This document shows, piece by piece, positions 1 through 6,705 of a stretch of 6,711 nt of DNA (positions are counted from its first letter, which is position 1; every line of letters starts with the position of its first letter). The position numbers were made by a program, and so were the translations under genes. The DNA lies in assembly GCA_012799155.1 (NCBI GenBank), contig JAAZLV010000026.1:1-6711 (forward strand), written 5' to 3'. Below the pieces are notes generated by a model, which was given only the letters and a program-made list of their open reading frames with translations, was not told the DNA's origin and made no database searches. Source of the DNA: Bacteroidales bacterium (GTDB lineage Bacteria > Bacteroidota > Bacteroidia > Bacteroidales > Dysgonomonadaceae).

Positions 1-2135
1 ATGCCAACCCTGTTCAGGATGAAGGCGAACTCGAAGGCGGTATCTTTGATTCCGTCGTAACGACCGGTGGCACCGCCGTGACCCGAGTCCATGTTCATGT
101 GCAACAGCAGAATGTTGTCGTCGGTTTTCAGGGAACGCAGCTTGGCGCTCCACTTTGCCGGCTCGTGAAAGAGCACCTGCGAGTCGTTGATGCCGCCGGT
201 GATCAGCATATTGGGATACTCCTTCGCCTCCACGTTGTCATAGGGCGAGTAGGAGAGCATGTAGTTGAATGATTCCTCCTCATTGGGATTGCCCCACTCC
301 TCATACTCACCCGTGGTGAGGGGCAGCGTTTCGTCGAGCATGGTGGTGACCACATCCACAAAGGGCACCTGTGCCACGATTGTCTGGTAGAGGTCGGGGC
401 GCATGTTGACCACGGCACCCATCAGCAGTCCGCCGGCGCTGCCGCCCATGGCTGCCAGCCTGTCGGGTGAGGTGTAGCCGTCGTTGATCAGCTTCTCACT
501 GCAGGCGATGAAGTCGGTGAAGCTGTTTTTCTTCTTCATCAACTTGCCATCCTCATACCACTGCTCACCCAGGTCGCTGCCGCCACGGATCTGAGCAATG
601 CCGAATACAAAGCCGCGGTCGATGAGGCTGTAGAAGCTGGCACTGAAGTAGACATCAGAGCTGCTGCCGTAGCTACCGTAGGAGTAAAGCAGTGCCGGGT
701 TGCTGCCATCCCGCTTCAAACCCTTGCGATAGACGATGGCCATCGGTACCTTCACCCCATCGGGGGCATCTGCCCAGAGGCGTTCCACCACATAGTCGTC
801 AGGATTGAAGCCGGAGGGTATCTCCTGCTCTTTCAATTTCGCTGTCTCACCACTCGTGATGTCATACTCGAAGAGGGTGGTGGGCCGGTTCAGGGAGGTG
901 TAGGAGTAGCGGAAGGTGGTGGCATCATACTCCGGGTTGCCGCTCAGCGTGGCGCTATATACCGGCTCGGGGAAAGAGATGGTGGTAGCCTCCCCACCGG
1001 TGAGGGGGGTGATGCTGATCTCGCTCAGCCCGTTGATGCGACGTTCCACCAAAAGGTGTTCTTTCAGCACATCGATTCCTTCAATGCGGGCATCATCGCG
1101 ATGGGGCATCACTACTTGCCATTGTGTCTTGTCGCTATGTGCATCGAGGGGCACTGAATAAATCATGCCGTTGAGTTTCTCCTTGTCCTTATATCGCACA
1201 TAGAATTGCTCTTTGTGGGCGTGAACCGAGTACTCCACACCCTGCTCACGGGGGAGGAAGAGTGTGAAGGAATCCTGTGGCCTGTCGGCAGGGATGAACC
1301 GCTCCTCGGAGGTGGTGGAGCTGGCGCTGCCGATAAAGATATACTCCTTGGTCTTGCTACCGGAGACGTAGGTGGAGAAACGGGTATCGCTCTCCTCGTA
1401 GACCAGTGTCGCTTCCCGCTCATCCAATGCCTGCCGGTAGATGCGGTTGGAACGAAGTGTTTCGTCGATGGTGCTGTAGAAGAGGGTGTTGTTGTCGTTG
1501 GCCCAGGCTATCGAGGCGGCACCGATCACGGTGAAGCCTATCTCCTCTCCGCTCTCCTGATCCTTGATCTTCATCACGAACTCAGCGTAAGAGCCTGTCT
1601 CGTTGAAGAGGTAGGCCACCTTGCTGTTGTCGGGACTCACCGAGTAGCCTCCGAAGATGAAGGCTGTCTTCCCCTCGGCCATCGTGTTAAGGTCGAAGAG
1701 TATCTCCTCGGGTGCTTCCATCGATCCCTTGCGGCGACAGTAGGTGCGGTACTGTTTTCCCTTCTCGGTGCGACTGTAATAGTAGTAGCCGTCGCTGAAG
1801 GATGGGTAACTCTCGTCATCCTCCTTGATGCGGCCCACGACCTCATTGTAAATGGTCTCCTGGAGCTCTTTTGTGGAGGCCATTACCGTGTCGGTGTATC
1901 TGTTCTCCGCCTGGAGGTAGTCAATCACTTTGGGATCGTTCTTGTCTTTCAGCCAGAAATAGTTGTCGATGCGCGTCTGTCCAAAGTTGACGAAAGTGTC
2001 GGGCCTCACCTCTGCCATGGGAGGTGCGGGAAAGTCAGTTTGTTTCAATGTCTTGATCGGTTTGTTCGTGTCGTTGCACGAGGTGAAGGTAATGAGCAAG
2101 GCTGCCAGGGGCAGCCACCAGTTCAGCTGTTTCAT
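1..2135 (-). CDS. ptrB: Oligopeptidase B, putative lipoprotein, C-terminus cut by window edge
   Basis: S9A (prolyl oligopeptidase family) serine peptidase that cleaves short peptides after Arg or Lys. The frame is open for 711 codons from the ATG at 2135 to the left edge, so only a few C-terminal residues should be missing. Residues 1-20 form a signal peptide with a hydrophobic core (LPLAALLITF) and a lipobox-like FTSC, C20 being the lipidation site; a periplasmic or outer-membrane location is inferred. A beta-propeller region spans roughly 80-450 and the alpha/beta hydrolase domain roughly 470-711. The catalytic triad is visible: S566 in GGSAGG, D651 in INDSQV, H686 in SGHGGATGRY. The 85- and 35-residue spacings equal those I recall for E. 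coli OpB (S532, D617, H652). E610 and E612 in TTGEYEEWGNP match the S1 glutamates that bind P1 Arg/Lys. Y496 sits where E. coli has the S2 residue D462, while D494 matches D460. The gene diverges from the CDF transporter with 111 bp between starts. No Shine-Dalgarno is seen, which is usual for Bacteroidetes. Confidence 0.95.
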   Translation of the reverse strand, partial: MKQLNWWLPLAALLITFTSCNDTNKPIKTLKQTDFPAPPMAEVRPDTFVNFGQTRIDNYFWLKDKNDPKVIDYLQAENRYTDTVMASTKELQETIYNEVVGRIKEDDESYPSFSDGYYYYSRTEKGKQYRTYCRRKGSMEAPEEILFDLNTMAEGKTAFIFGGYSVSPDNSKVAYLFNETGSYAEFVMKIKDQESGEEIGFTVIGAASIAWANDNNTLFYSTIDETLRSNRIYRQALDEREATLVYEESDTRFSTYVSGSKTKEYIFIGSASSTTSEERFIPADRPQDSFTLFLPREQGVEYSVHAHKEQFYVRYKDKEKLNGMIYSVPLDAHSDKTQWQVVMPHRDDARIEGIDVLKEHLLVERRINGLSEISITPLTGGEATTISFPEPVYSATLSGNPEYDATTFRYSYTSLNRPTTLFEYDITSGETAKLKEQEIPSGFNPDDYVVERLWADAPDGVKVPMAIVYRKGLKRDGSNPALLYSYGSYGSSSDVYFSASFYSLIDRGFVFGIAQIRGGSDLGEQWYEDGKLMKKKNSFTDFIACSEKLINDGYTSPDRLAAMGGSAGGLLMGAVVNMRPDLYQTIVAQVPFVDVVTTMLDETLPLTTGEYEEWGNPNEEESFNYMLSYSPYDNVEAKEYPNMLITGGINDSQVLFHEPAKWSAKLRSLKTDDNILLLHMNMDSGHGGATGRYDGIKDTAFEFAFILNRVG

Positions 2136-2165
2136 ATGACCGGCTTTTTAAGTTTCCAAAGAGTG

Positions 2166-2173
2166 CAAATATA
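2166..2173 (-). promoter_or_regulatory. Bacteroidetes -7 box for the oligopeptidase B gene
   Basis: Read on the minus strand this is TATATTTG, a perfect match to the Bacteroidetes sigma-ABfr -7 consensus TAnnTTTG. It lies 30 bases before the ATG at 2135, giving a leader of roughly 20-25 bases. I see no clear TTG-type -33 element at the expected 19-21 base spacing, so recognition probably rests on the -7 box. The role is inferred from position and consensus. Confidence 0.65.
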
Positions 2174-2246
2174 CACAATTCAGTCGAAACGGCTATAATG
2201 AACATTCTTTTTCTGCCTCTGTTTATAACTAAACAGCAATGTACTT

Positions 2247-3125
2247 ATGCACAAACATCATCACCGGCACAATGATGTGAAGAACATCAAGGTAGCTTTC
2301 TTCCTGAACCTCCTGTTCACTATCATCGAGTTTGTAGGGGGGATACTGACAAACAGCATGGCAATCCTCTCCGATGCGGTACATGACATGGGTGACAGCG
2401 TCACGCTGGGACTGTCATGGTACTTCCAGAAGCTATCGAAGAAGCCGGGTGACAAAGCCTATACCTACGGCTACAAGCGTTTCTCGCTACTGGGGGCGAT
2501 TGTCAACTCCCTGATCCTGCTGGTGGGAAGTGTGGTGATCCTGTTCAACGCCGTGCCCCGGCTGTTGCATCCGGAACAACCCGATACAAAGGGAATGCTC
2601 CTGCTGGCTGTGCTGGGGGTGATCATCAATGGTGTGGCGGTGTTGCGCCTGCGCCGTGGGCACTCCCTCAATGAGCGTGTGGTATCGCTGCACCTGCTGG
2701 AGGATGTGTTGGGCTGGGTGGCAGTGCTCATTGGTGCCCTGGTGATGCATTTCGTGGATGCCCCGGTGATTGATCCGCTGCTTTCGGTGGCGATCACGCT
2801 TTTCATCCTGTTCAATGTCTATCGCAACATGCGTCAGAGCTTCCGCATCATTCTGCAGGGGAGTCCCGAGAAACTTAACCTGGCGGCGGCAGCCCAAGCT
2901 GTTGCTGCACTGGAGGGTGTGCGCCGGGCGGAACACCTGCACGCCTGGTCGGTCGACGGTGAGTACAACGTGCTCACCATGCATGTAGTTGTCAGCCGTG
3001 AGATGTCGATGAGAGAGCAACAACAACTGAAACAGCGTATACGTGGTACACTCAATCAGATGGGGGTACAGCATGCCACCATCGAACTGGAGCTCTTTGA
3101 GGATCCGGAGGATTGTAGGTTGTAG
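2247..3125 (+). CDS. Cation diffusion facilitator (CDF) family transporter, Zn(II)-type
   Basis: Inner-membrane divalent cation/proton antiporter of the CzcD/ZitB type, 292 aa, the usual length. Six membrane helices can be placed at about 14-34, 38-60, 80-103, 115-135, 144-168 and 174-192, followed by the cytoplasmic ferredoxin-like domain at 193-292. Paired HxxxD motifs in helices 2 and 5 (H46/D50 in SDAVHDMGDS and H149/D153 in SLHLLEDVLGW) form the transport site; His-Asp-His-Asp is the arrangement associated with Zn preference (Cd and Co possible). The C-terminal domain keeps the family pattern HLHAWS (H230, H232), H246 in TMHVVV and H276 in HATIELE. The N-terminus is His-rich (HKHHHRH), but the TM4-TM5 loop lacks the His run found in many CzcD/ZnT proteins. 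It is monocistronic, divergent from the oligopeptidase gene and convergent with speA. The start is the first in-frame ATG before the conserved region; no clear Shine-Dalgarno or promoter is seen, only a one-mismatch -7-like TAAGTTTC at 2149-2156. The exact metal cannot be read from sequence. Confidence 0.95.
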   Translation: MHKHHHRHNDVKNIKVAFFLNLLFTIIEFVGGILTNSMAILSDAVHDMGDSVTLGLSWYFQKLSKKPGDKAYTYGYKRFSLLGAIVNSLILLVGSVVILFNAVPRLLHPEQPDTKGMLLLAVLGVIINGVAVLRLRRGHSLNERVVSLHLLEDVLGWVAVLIGALVMHFVDAPVIDPLLSVAITLFILFNVYRNMRQSFRIILQGSPEKLNLAAAAQAVAALEGVRRAEHLHAWSVDGEYNVLTMHVVVSREMSMREQQQLKQRIRGTLNQMGVQHATIELELFEDPEDCRL

Positions 3126-3137
3126 TTGTCAGTTCTC

Positions 3138-3155
3138 AGTTTCAAATCTGAAACT
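3138..3155. terminator. Small hairpin in the convergent spacer, possible bidirectional terminator
   Basis: AGTTTCA and TGAAACT form a perfect 7 bp stem around a 4-base loop (AATC), 13 bases after the CDF stop and 70 bases after the speA stop on the other strand. No T tract follows on either strand and the stem is AT-rich, so it would be a weak intrinsic terminator at best. The position between convergent genes is the main support. Confidence 0.3.
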
Positions 3156-3187
3156 TCGAACCATGAACTTCAAATGATAAACTTTAT

Positions 3188-3219
3188 AACCTGCCAACCT
3201 GTCAACTTACTTACTTATG
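3188..3219. repeat. Degenerate period-8 tandem repeat between the CDF gene and speA
   Basis: Four consecutive 8-base units read AACCTGCC, AACCTGTC, AACTTACT and TACTTATG; the first two differ at one base and the later ones decay. The run ends 5 bases before the last base of the speA stop codon. It codes for nothing recognisable. It may be slippage-derived spacer DNA or a member of a family of short intergenic repeats; one copy cannot decide. Confidence 0.45.
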
Positions 3220-3224
3220 AACGT

Positions 3225-5123
3225 TTATTCGAGGTAGGTGTAACCGTAAAGCCCTGAGCGGTAGTTGGAGAGGAATTCTTTTCCTTCCTCTACTGAGATC
3301 CTGCCCTGCTTCACCGAGCTCATCACCCAGGTTTCCACTGTGCGTACCAGCTTCTTGGCGTTGTACTGGGCATATTCCAGCACCTCGGCTACCGACTCGC
3401 CGTCGATCACCTGGTCAATCCTGTATCCCGCGTCACTTGCAGAGACATGCACCACGTTGGTATCGCCGAAGAGGTTGTGCAGGTCGCCCAGAATCTCCTG
3501 GTATGCACCCACAAGGAAGACACCGATGTAGTAAGGCTCATCCTTCTTAAGGGGGTGCACCGGCAGGTAGGTGTTGCGGAAGCCGTCCTGTGAGGCGAAG
3601 TTGGCAATCTTGCCGTCTGAGTCGCAGGTGATGTCCTGCAGCGTGGCAGTCTTGGCAGGCCGTTCATCCAACCGGTGGATGGGAATGATCGGGAAGACCT
3701 GATCGATTGCCCACGAGTCGGGAAGTGACTGGAAGAGCGAGAAGTTACAGAAATATTTGTCGGGGAGGAGGGTCCCCAGCTGACGCAGCTCCTCGGGCGC
3801 ATGCTTGGCCCGGTTGCTGGTGCTGTTGATCTCACGCGCGATGGAGAAGTAGAGCTGCTCCACCTGTGCCCGTGTCTTCAGGTCGAGCATGCCGAGGCTG
3901 AAGAGGTCGAGCGATTCCTCACGGATCTGTTGTGCATCGTGCCATGCTTCCAGCATGCGCGCCTGTGTGAGCGATTCCCAAATATTGTAGAGTTCCTTTA
4001 CCAATTCATGGTCATCTTCCTGGATGTCCATATCCTCGGCCCACTCGGGGAGGGTGGCTGTCTCCAGCACCTCGAATACCAGTACGGAGTGGTGCGCCGT
4101 GAGGGCGCGACCCGACTCGGTGATGATGTTGGGGTGGGGGATCTCATTTTTGTTGGCAGCGTCGACGAAGGTGAAGACCGAGTCGTTCACATACTCCTGA
4201 ATGGAATAGTTGATGCTGTTCTCGGTGAAGGAGGAGCGGGTGCCGTCATAGTCTACCCCCAGTCCGCCACCGATGTCAACGAACTCAATCTTGAAACCCA
4301 TGCTGTGCAACTGCACGTAGAACTGTGCCGCCTCACGCAGGGCGGTCTTGATGCGGCGTATCTTGGTGATCTGGCTGCCGATGTGGAAGTGTATCAACCG
4401 GAAGCATTCGGTGAGGTTGTTTGCCTTGAGCACCTCCAGCGCTTCCAGCAGCTCGCTGGAGTTGAGGCCGAACTTGCTGCCGTCGCCGCCCGACTCCTCC
4501 CACTTGCCGCTGCCACTGCTGGCCAGCTTCACCCGTATGCCGATGTTGGGCTTCACCTTGAGTCGCTTGGCGATGCGGATTGTCAGCTCCAGCTCGTTGA
4601 GTTTCTCCACCACGATGAAGACCTGCTTGCCCATCTTCTGTGCCAGCAGCGCCAGCTCGATGTAGCTCTCATCCTTGTAGCCGTTGCAGATGATGAATGA
4701 GTTTGTTTCGGTGTTGATGGCGAGCACGGCGTGCAGCTCCGGCTTGGAGCCGGCCTCCAGGCCTATGTTGAAGCGCTTGCCGCTGGAGACGATCTCCTCC
4801 ACCACCTGACGCATCTGGTTCACCTTGATGGGATAGACGATGTAATGCTGTGCGGCATATTCATACTCCTTTGAGGCGATGGCAAAGCTATTGGAGATCT
4901 TCTCTATACGGTTGTCCAGGATCTGTGGAAAACGGAGCAGTACGGGCGACGACACATCACGCAGGTATAGCTCGCGCATCAGCTCGCTGATGTCCACGCT
5001 TCCCCCCTCTTTCTTGTGAGGTGTCACCTGTACATGTCCCTTGTCGTTGATGGAGAAGTAACCGTTTCCCCAACCGTTGATGTTGTACAACTCTTCTGAA
5101 TCTTCAATACGCCATTTTCTCAT
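3225..5123 (-). CDS. speA: Biosynthetic arginine decarboxylase (SpeA)
   Basis: PLP-dependent fold III decarboxylase turning L-arginine into agmatine plus CO2, the first step of the agmatine route to putrescine and spermidine; expected to be cytosolic. At 632 aa it has the normal length for the biosynthetic enzyme. The PLP-binding lysine is K100 in YPIKVNQ. The TIM-barrel motifs follow: HFHIGSQ (245-251), the glycine-rich FVDIGGGLGVDYDG (281-294) that contacts the cofactor phosphate, and ESGRAL (336-341). An insertion domain with an Asp/Glu-rich stretch (364-374) precedes the C-terminal beta domain, which carries the substrate-site ITCDSDGK (C500, D501) and GVFLVGAYQE (534-543). All key residues are present, with no frameshift. 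The ATG at 5123 is preceded by an AAAAGG Shine-Dalgarno-like sequence 9 bases upstream, and the N-terminal RKWRIEDSEELYNINGWG is family-typical. It diverges from the serpin; no other polyamine genes (agmatine deiminase, carboxyspermidine enzymes) are in view. Confidence 0.97.
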   Translation of the reverse strand: MRKWRIEDSEELYNINGWGNGYFSINDKGHVQVTPHKKEGGSVDISELMRELYLRDVSSPVLLRFPQILDNRIEKISNSFAIASKEYEYAAQHYIVYPIKVNQMRQVVEEIVSSGKRFNIGLEAGSKPELHAVLAINTETNSFIICNGYKDESYIELALLAQKMGKQVFIVVEKLNELELTIRIAKRLKVKPNIGIRVKLASSGSGKWEESGGDGSKFGLNSSELLEALEVLKANNLTECFRLIHFHIGSQITKIRRIKTALREAAQFYVQLHSMGFKIEFVDIGGGLGVDYDGTRSSFTENSINYSIQEYVNDSVFTFVDAANKNEIPHPNIITESGRALTAHHSVLVFEVLETATLPEWAEDMDIQEDDHELVKELYNIWESLTQARMLEAWHDAQQIREESLDLFSLGMLDLKTRAQVEQLYFSIAREINSTSNRAKHAPEELRQLGTLLPDKYFCNFSLFQSLPDSWAIDQVFPIIPIHRLDERPAKTATLQDITCDSDGKIANFASQDGFRNTYLPVHPLKKDEPYYIGVFLVGAYQEILGDLHNLFGDTNVVHVSASDAGYRIDQVIDGESVAEVLEYAQYNAKKLVRTVETWVMSSVKQGRISVEEGKEFLSNYRSGLYGYTYLE

Positions 5124-5163
5124 TTCGGCAAACCTTTTTTTTGATGGATAACTCTTGAACCTA

Positions 5164-5171
5164 CAAAAATA
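5164..5171 (-). promoter_or_regulatory. Bacteroidetes -7 box for speA
   Basis: On the minus strand this reads TATTTTTG, a perfect TAnnTTTG match, 40 bases before the speA ATG, giving a leader of about 30-35 bases that includes AAAAGG. About 21 bases upstream on the minus strand lies TTC rather than the preferred TTG, so the -33 element is weak. Assignment is by consensus and position. Confidence 0.55.
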
Positions 5172-5226
5172 AACATTAATTTGCTCATGTGAGAAGGTGG
5201 AGATGAAAATGAGCCGGAATTGTACT

Positions 5227-5240
5227 TTTTCTGAAGAAAA
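5227..5240. promoter_or_regulatory. Palindrome in the speA-serpin divergent spacer, possible operator
   Basis: TTTTCT and AGAAAA form a perfect 6 bp inverted repeat around GA. It lies about 55 bases upstream of the speA -7 box and 10 bases upstream of a one-mismatch -7-like site for the serpin. Such a site could bind a dimeric regulator, but short AT palindromes are frequent in AT-rich spacers, so this is only a candidate. Confidence 0.2.
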
Positions 5241-5250
5241 TGGGAGATTA

Positions 5251-5258
5251 TAACTTTT
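5251..5258 (+). promoter_or_regulatory. Candidate -7 box for the serpin gene
   Basis: TAACTTTT matches TAnnTTTG at all but the last base. It would give a leader of about 90 bases. A T run at 5226-5230 is about 20 bases upstream and could act as a weak -33 element. A second possibility is an extracytoplasmic-function (ECF) sigma-type promoter starting at TGCAAC (5273-5278). Neither is strong. Confidence 0.25.
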
Positions 5259-5356
5259 TTTAATGAGAGCGGTGCAACTTTTATACTCCCTGCATCATCT
5301 TATCAGATGTGTGGACTACCGTTCCAATGAAGAAACATGACTAAATATTAGTAACT

Positions 5357-6625
5357 ATGAATCGAAATATCACTTTACTGCTATCTGCGCTGTTGACCAT
5401 TCTGCTTTTTGCTTCCTCTTCGTGCGATAAGAATGAAAAGTTGCCCGACAACGGAGAGCTCCCCGATCCCATTGAGATATCGCTCCGCGGCGAAGAGGTG
5501 GAAATGTTGGAGGCGGACCAGCAGTTTGCATTCGATTTTTTTACCCGTGTTTATGACGCGGAGAAGATAGGTCAGGACCGTAACTTCATGATCTCTCCCC
5601 TTAGCCTGAGCATGGCGCTTGCCATGACCCGCAACGGAGCTGCAGGCGAAACGGAGGCGGCCATGACGGAGACACTGAAACTGACACCCTTTAACGATGA
5701 AGAGGCGATCAACAGTTACTACAGCAAGCTGCGTGAAGCGTTGCTGGCGACCGATCCCTCCACCAAACTCTCCATCGCCAACTCCATCTGGACCAACAAA
5801 CATATCACAATCAAGCCTGCGTTCATCTCCACCAACCGTGATTACTTCCATTCCACGGTGGAGGCTGTCGACTTCGGCGACCCTGCTACGGTGGGACGCA
5901 TCAACCAGTGGGCTGCCGACAACACGCAGCAACTTATTGACCACGTGCTGGATGAAACCGACCCTATGGCTCTGATGTACCTGCTGAATGCCATCTACTT
6001 CAAGGGGATCTGGACTTCTCAGTTCGACAAGAAGCAGACCCAAAAAGCATCCTTCACCTATGAGGACGGACGTGTGAAGCAGGTGAACATGATGCAGCAG
6101 AAGGCAGAGTTCAATTATACCGAAAATGAAACAATGCAGATTGTGGAGCTCCCCTACGGCAACCAGGCCTTCAGCATGGTGGTACTGCTGCCCAAAGCAG
6201 GAAAGAAACTGGGTGACATCAACAACCTGCTGCGCGAGGGTTCCGCATGGGGCACCCTGAACAGTAGCCGTAGAAGGGCATTGGTGGACCTGCGACTGCC
6301 ACGCTTCAAGACTGAATACAACATCCGTCTGAACGACCTGCTGACCGATATGGGAATGGGGGTTGCCTTCGCACCCGGTCAGGCAGATTTTTCCCGCATG
6401 TCGGATCTGGAGGCTTTCATCTCATTCGTCGATCAGTTCACCTACATCAGCACCGACGAGGAGGGTACCGAGGCCGCAGCAGTCACGGTCGTAGGGGTAG
6501 AATTGACCTCTGTCGGGCCATCACGGGAAGTTACCTTTCATGCCAATCGTCCCTTCATCTACCTGATCCGGGAACACTCCACCGGTGCCATCCTCTTTAT
6601 GGGTGCGGTTAAAAATTTTGATTGA
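5357..6625 (+). CDS. Lipoprotein serpin, predicted inhibitory (serine/cysteine protease inhibitor)
   Basis: Serpin of 422 aa that should trap target proteases through its reactive centre loop. Residues 1-23 are a lipoprotein signal peptide (core LLLSALLTILLFA, then SSSC; C23 lipidated). An acidic, proline-containing linker of about 30 residues leads to the serpin fold (about 54-422). Hallmarks are SPLSLSMALAM (80-90) with NGAAGETEAAM (93-103), NAIYFKGIW (211-219), ELPYGNQAFSMVVLLP (264-279), and the C-terminal FHANRPFIYLIREHSTGAILFMG (394-416), the family signature region. The hinge E368-E-G-T-E-A-A-A fits the inhibitory consensus: Gly at P15, Thr at P14, Ala at P12-P10. Counting 17 residues from E368 puts P1-P1' at T384-S385 (VELT/SV), suggesting elastase- or subtilisin-like targets rather than trypsin-like ones. 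Periplasmic or cell-surface location is inferred; miropin of Tannerella forsythia is the nearest characterised parallel I know. It is monocistronic and divergent from speA. No Shine-Dalgarno is seen; the ATG is the only start that preserves the signal peptide. Confidence 0.96.
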   Translation: MNRNITLLLSALLTILLFASSSCDKNEKLPDNGELPDPIEISLRGEEVEMLEADQQFAFDFFTRVYDAEKIGQDRNFMISPLSLSMALAMTRNGAAGETEAAMTETLKLTPFNDEEAINSYYSKLREALLATDPSTKLSIANSIWTNKHITIKPAFISTNRDYFHSTVEAVDFGDPATVGRINQWAADNTQQLIDHVLDETDPMALMYLLNAIYFKGIWTSQFDKKQTQKASFTYEDGRVKQVNMMQQKAEFNYTENETMQIVELPYGNQAFSMVVLLPKAGKKLGDINNLLREGSAWGTLNSSRRRALVDLRLPRFKTEYNIRLNDLLTDMGMGVAFAPGQADFSRMSDLEAFISFVDQFTYISTDEEGTEAAAVTVVGVELTSVGPSREVTFHANRPFIYLIREHSTGAILFMGAVKNFD

Positions 6626-6660
6626 GGATTCTTTTTCATCCATTTTTTTTCGTAAAACTC

Positions 6661-6705
6661 CTACATTTCCTACATTTCCTGCATTTCATTCATCTCGTTC
6701 ATGCA
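6661..6705. repeat. Degenerate period-9 tandem repeat downstream of the serpin
   Basis: Five 9-base units run in series: CTACATTTC twice, CTGCATTTC, ATTCATCTC and GTTCATGCA. The first two are identical, the third differs by one base, and the last two are diverged. It starts 35 bases after the serpin stop and reaches almost to the window edge. The AT-rich stretch before it (6626-6660) has T runs but no hairpin, so I do not call a terminator there. The unit and origin are unknown to me. Confidence 0.5.

Noticed and set aside
1206..2198. Long plus-strand open frame of 330 codons
   Set aside because: It lies antisense to the oligopeptidase B gene, whose frame shows the complete catalytic triad and family motifs. 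The antisense translation has no recognisable domain and arises from the codon bias of the real gene.
2193..2199. TATAATG as a sigma-70-like -10 for the CDF gene
   Set aside because: The window otherwise uses Bacteroidetes TAnnTTTG promoters, and no TTGACA-like -35 lies at the right spacing.
2487..3074. Minus-strand open frame of 195 codons with many His and Gln
   Set aside because: It is antisense to the CDF transporter. The His/Gln richness is the complement of GTG/CTG/TTG codons in membrane helices, not a metal-binding protein.
3801..4700. Plus-strand open frame of 299 codons
   Set aside because: It is antisense to speA, inside a fully conserved enzyme. The sequence is rich in Val, Leu and Gly as expected for a shadow frame, and has no start signals.
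5381..6043. Minus-strand open frame of 220 codons
   Set aside because: It is a shadow frame within the serpin, which has the full family signature on the plus strand.
1..6625. The serpin as an inhibitor of the neighbouring oligopeptidase B (toxin-immunity-like pair)
   Set aside because: Prolyl oligopeptidase family enzymes shield the active site under a propeller and admit only short peptides, so a folded serpin loop should not reach it. The predicted P1 is Thr, not Arg or Lys, and the genes are separated by two others with no shared promoter.
6626..6660. Intrinsic terminator after the serpin
   Set aside because: There are T runs, but no stem of useful length precedes them; the AAAATTTT overlapping the gene end is too short to form a hairpin.
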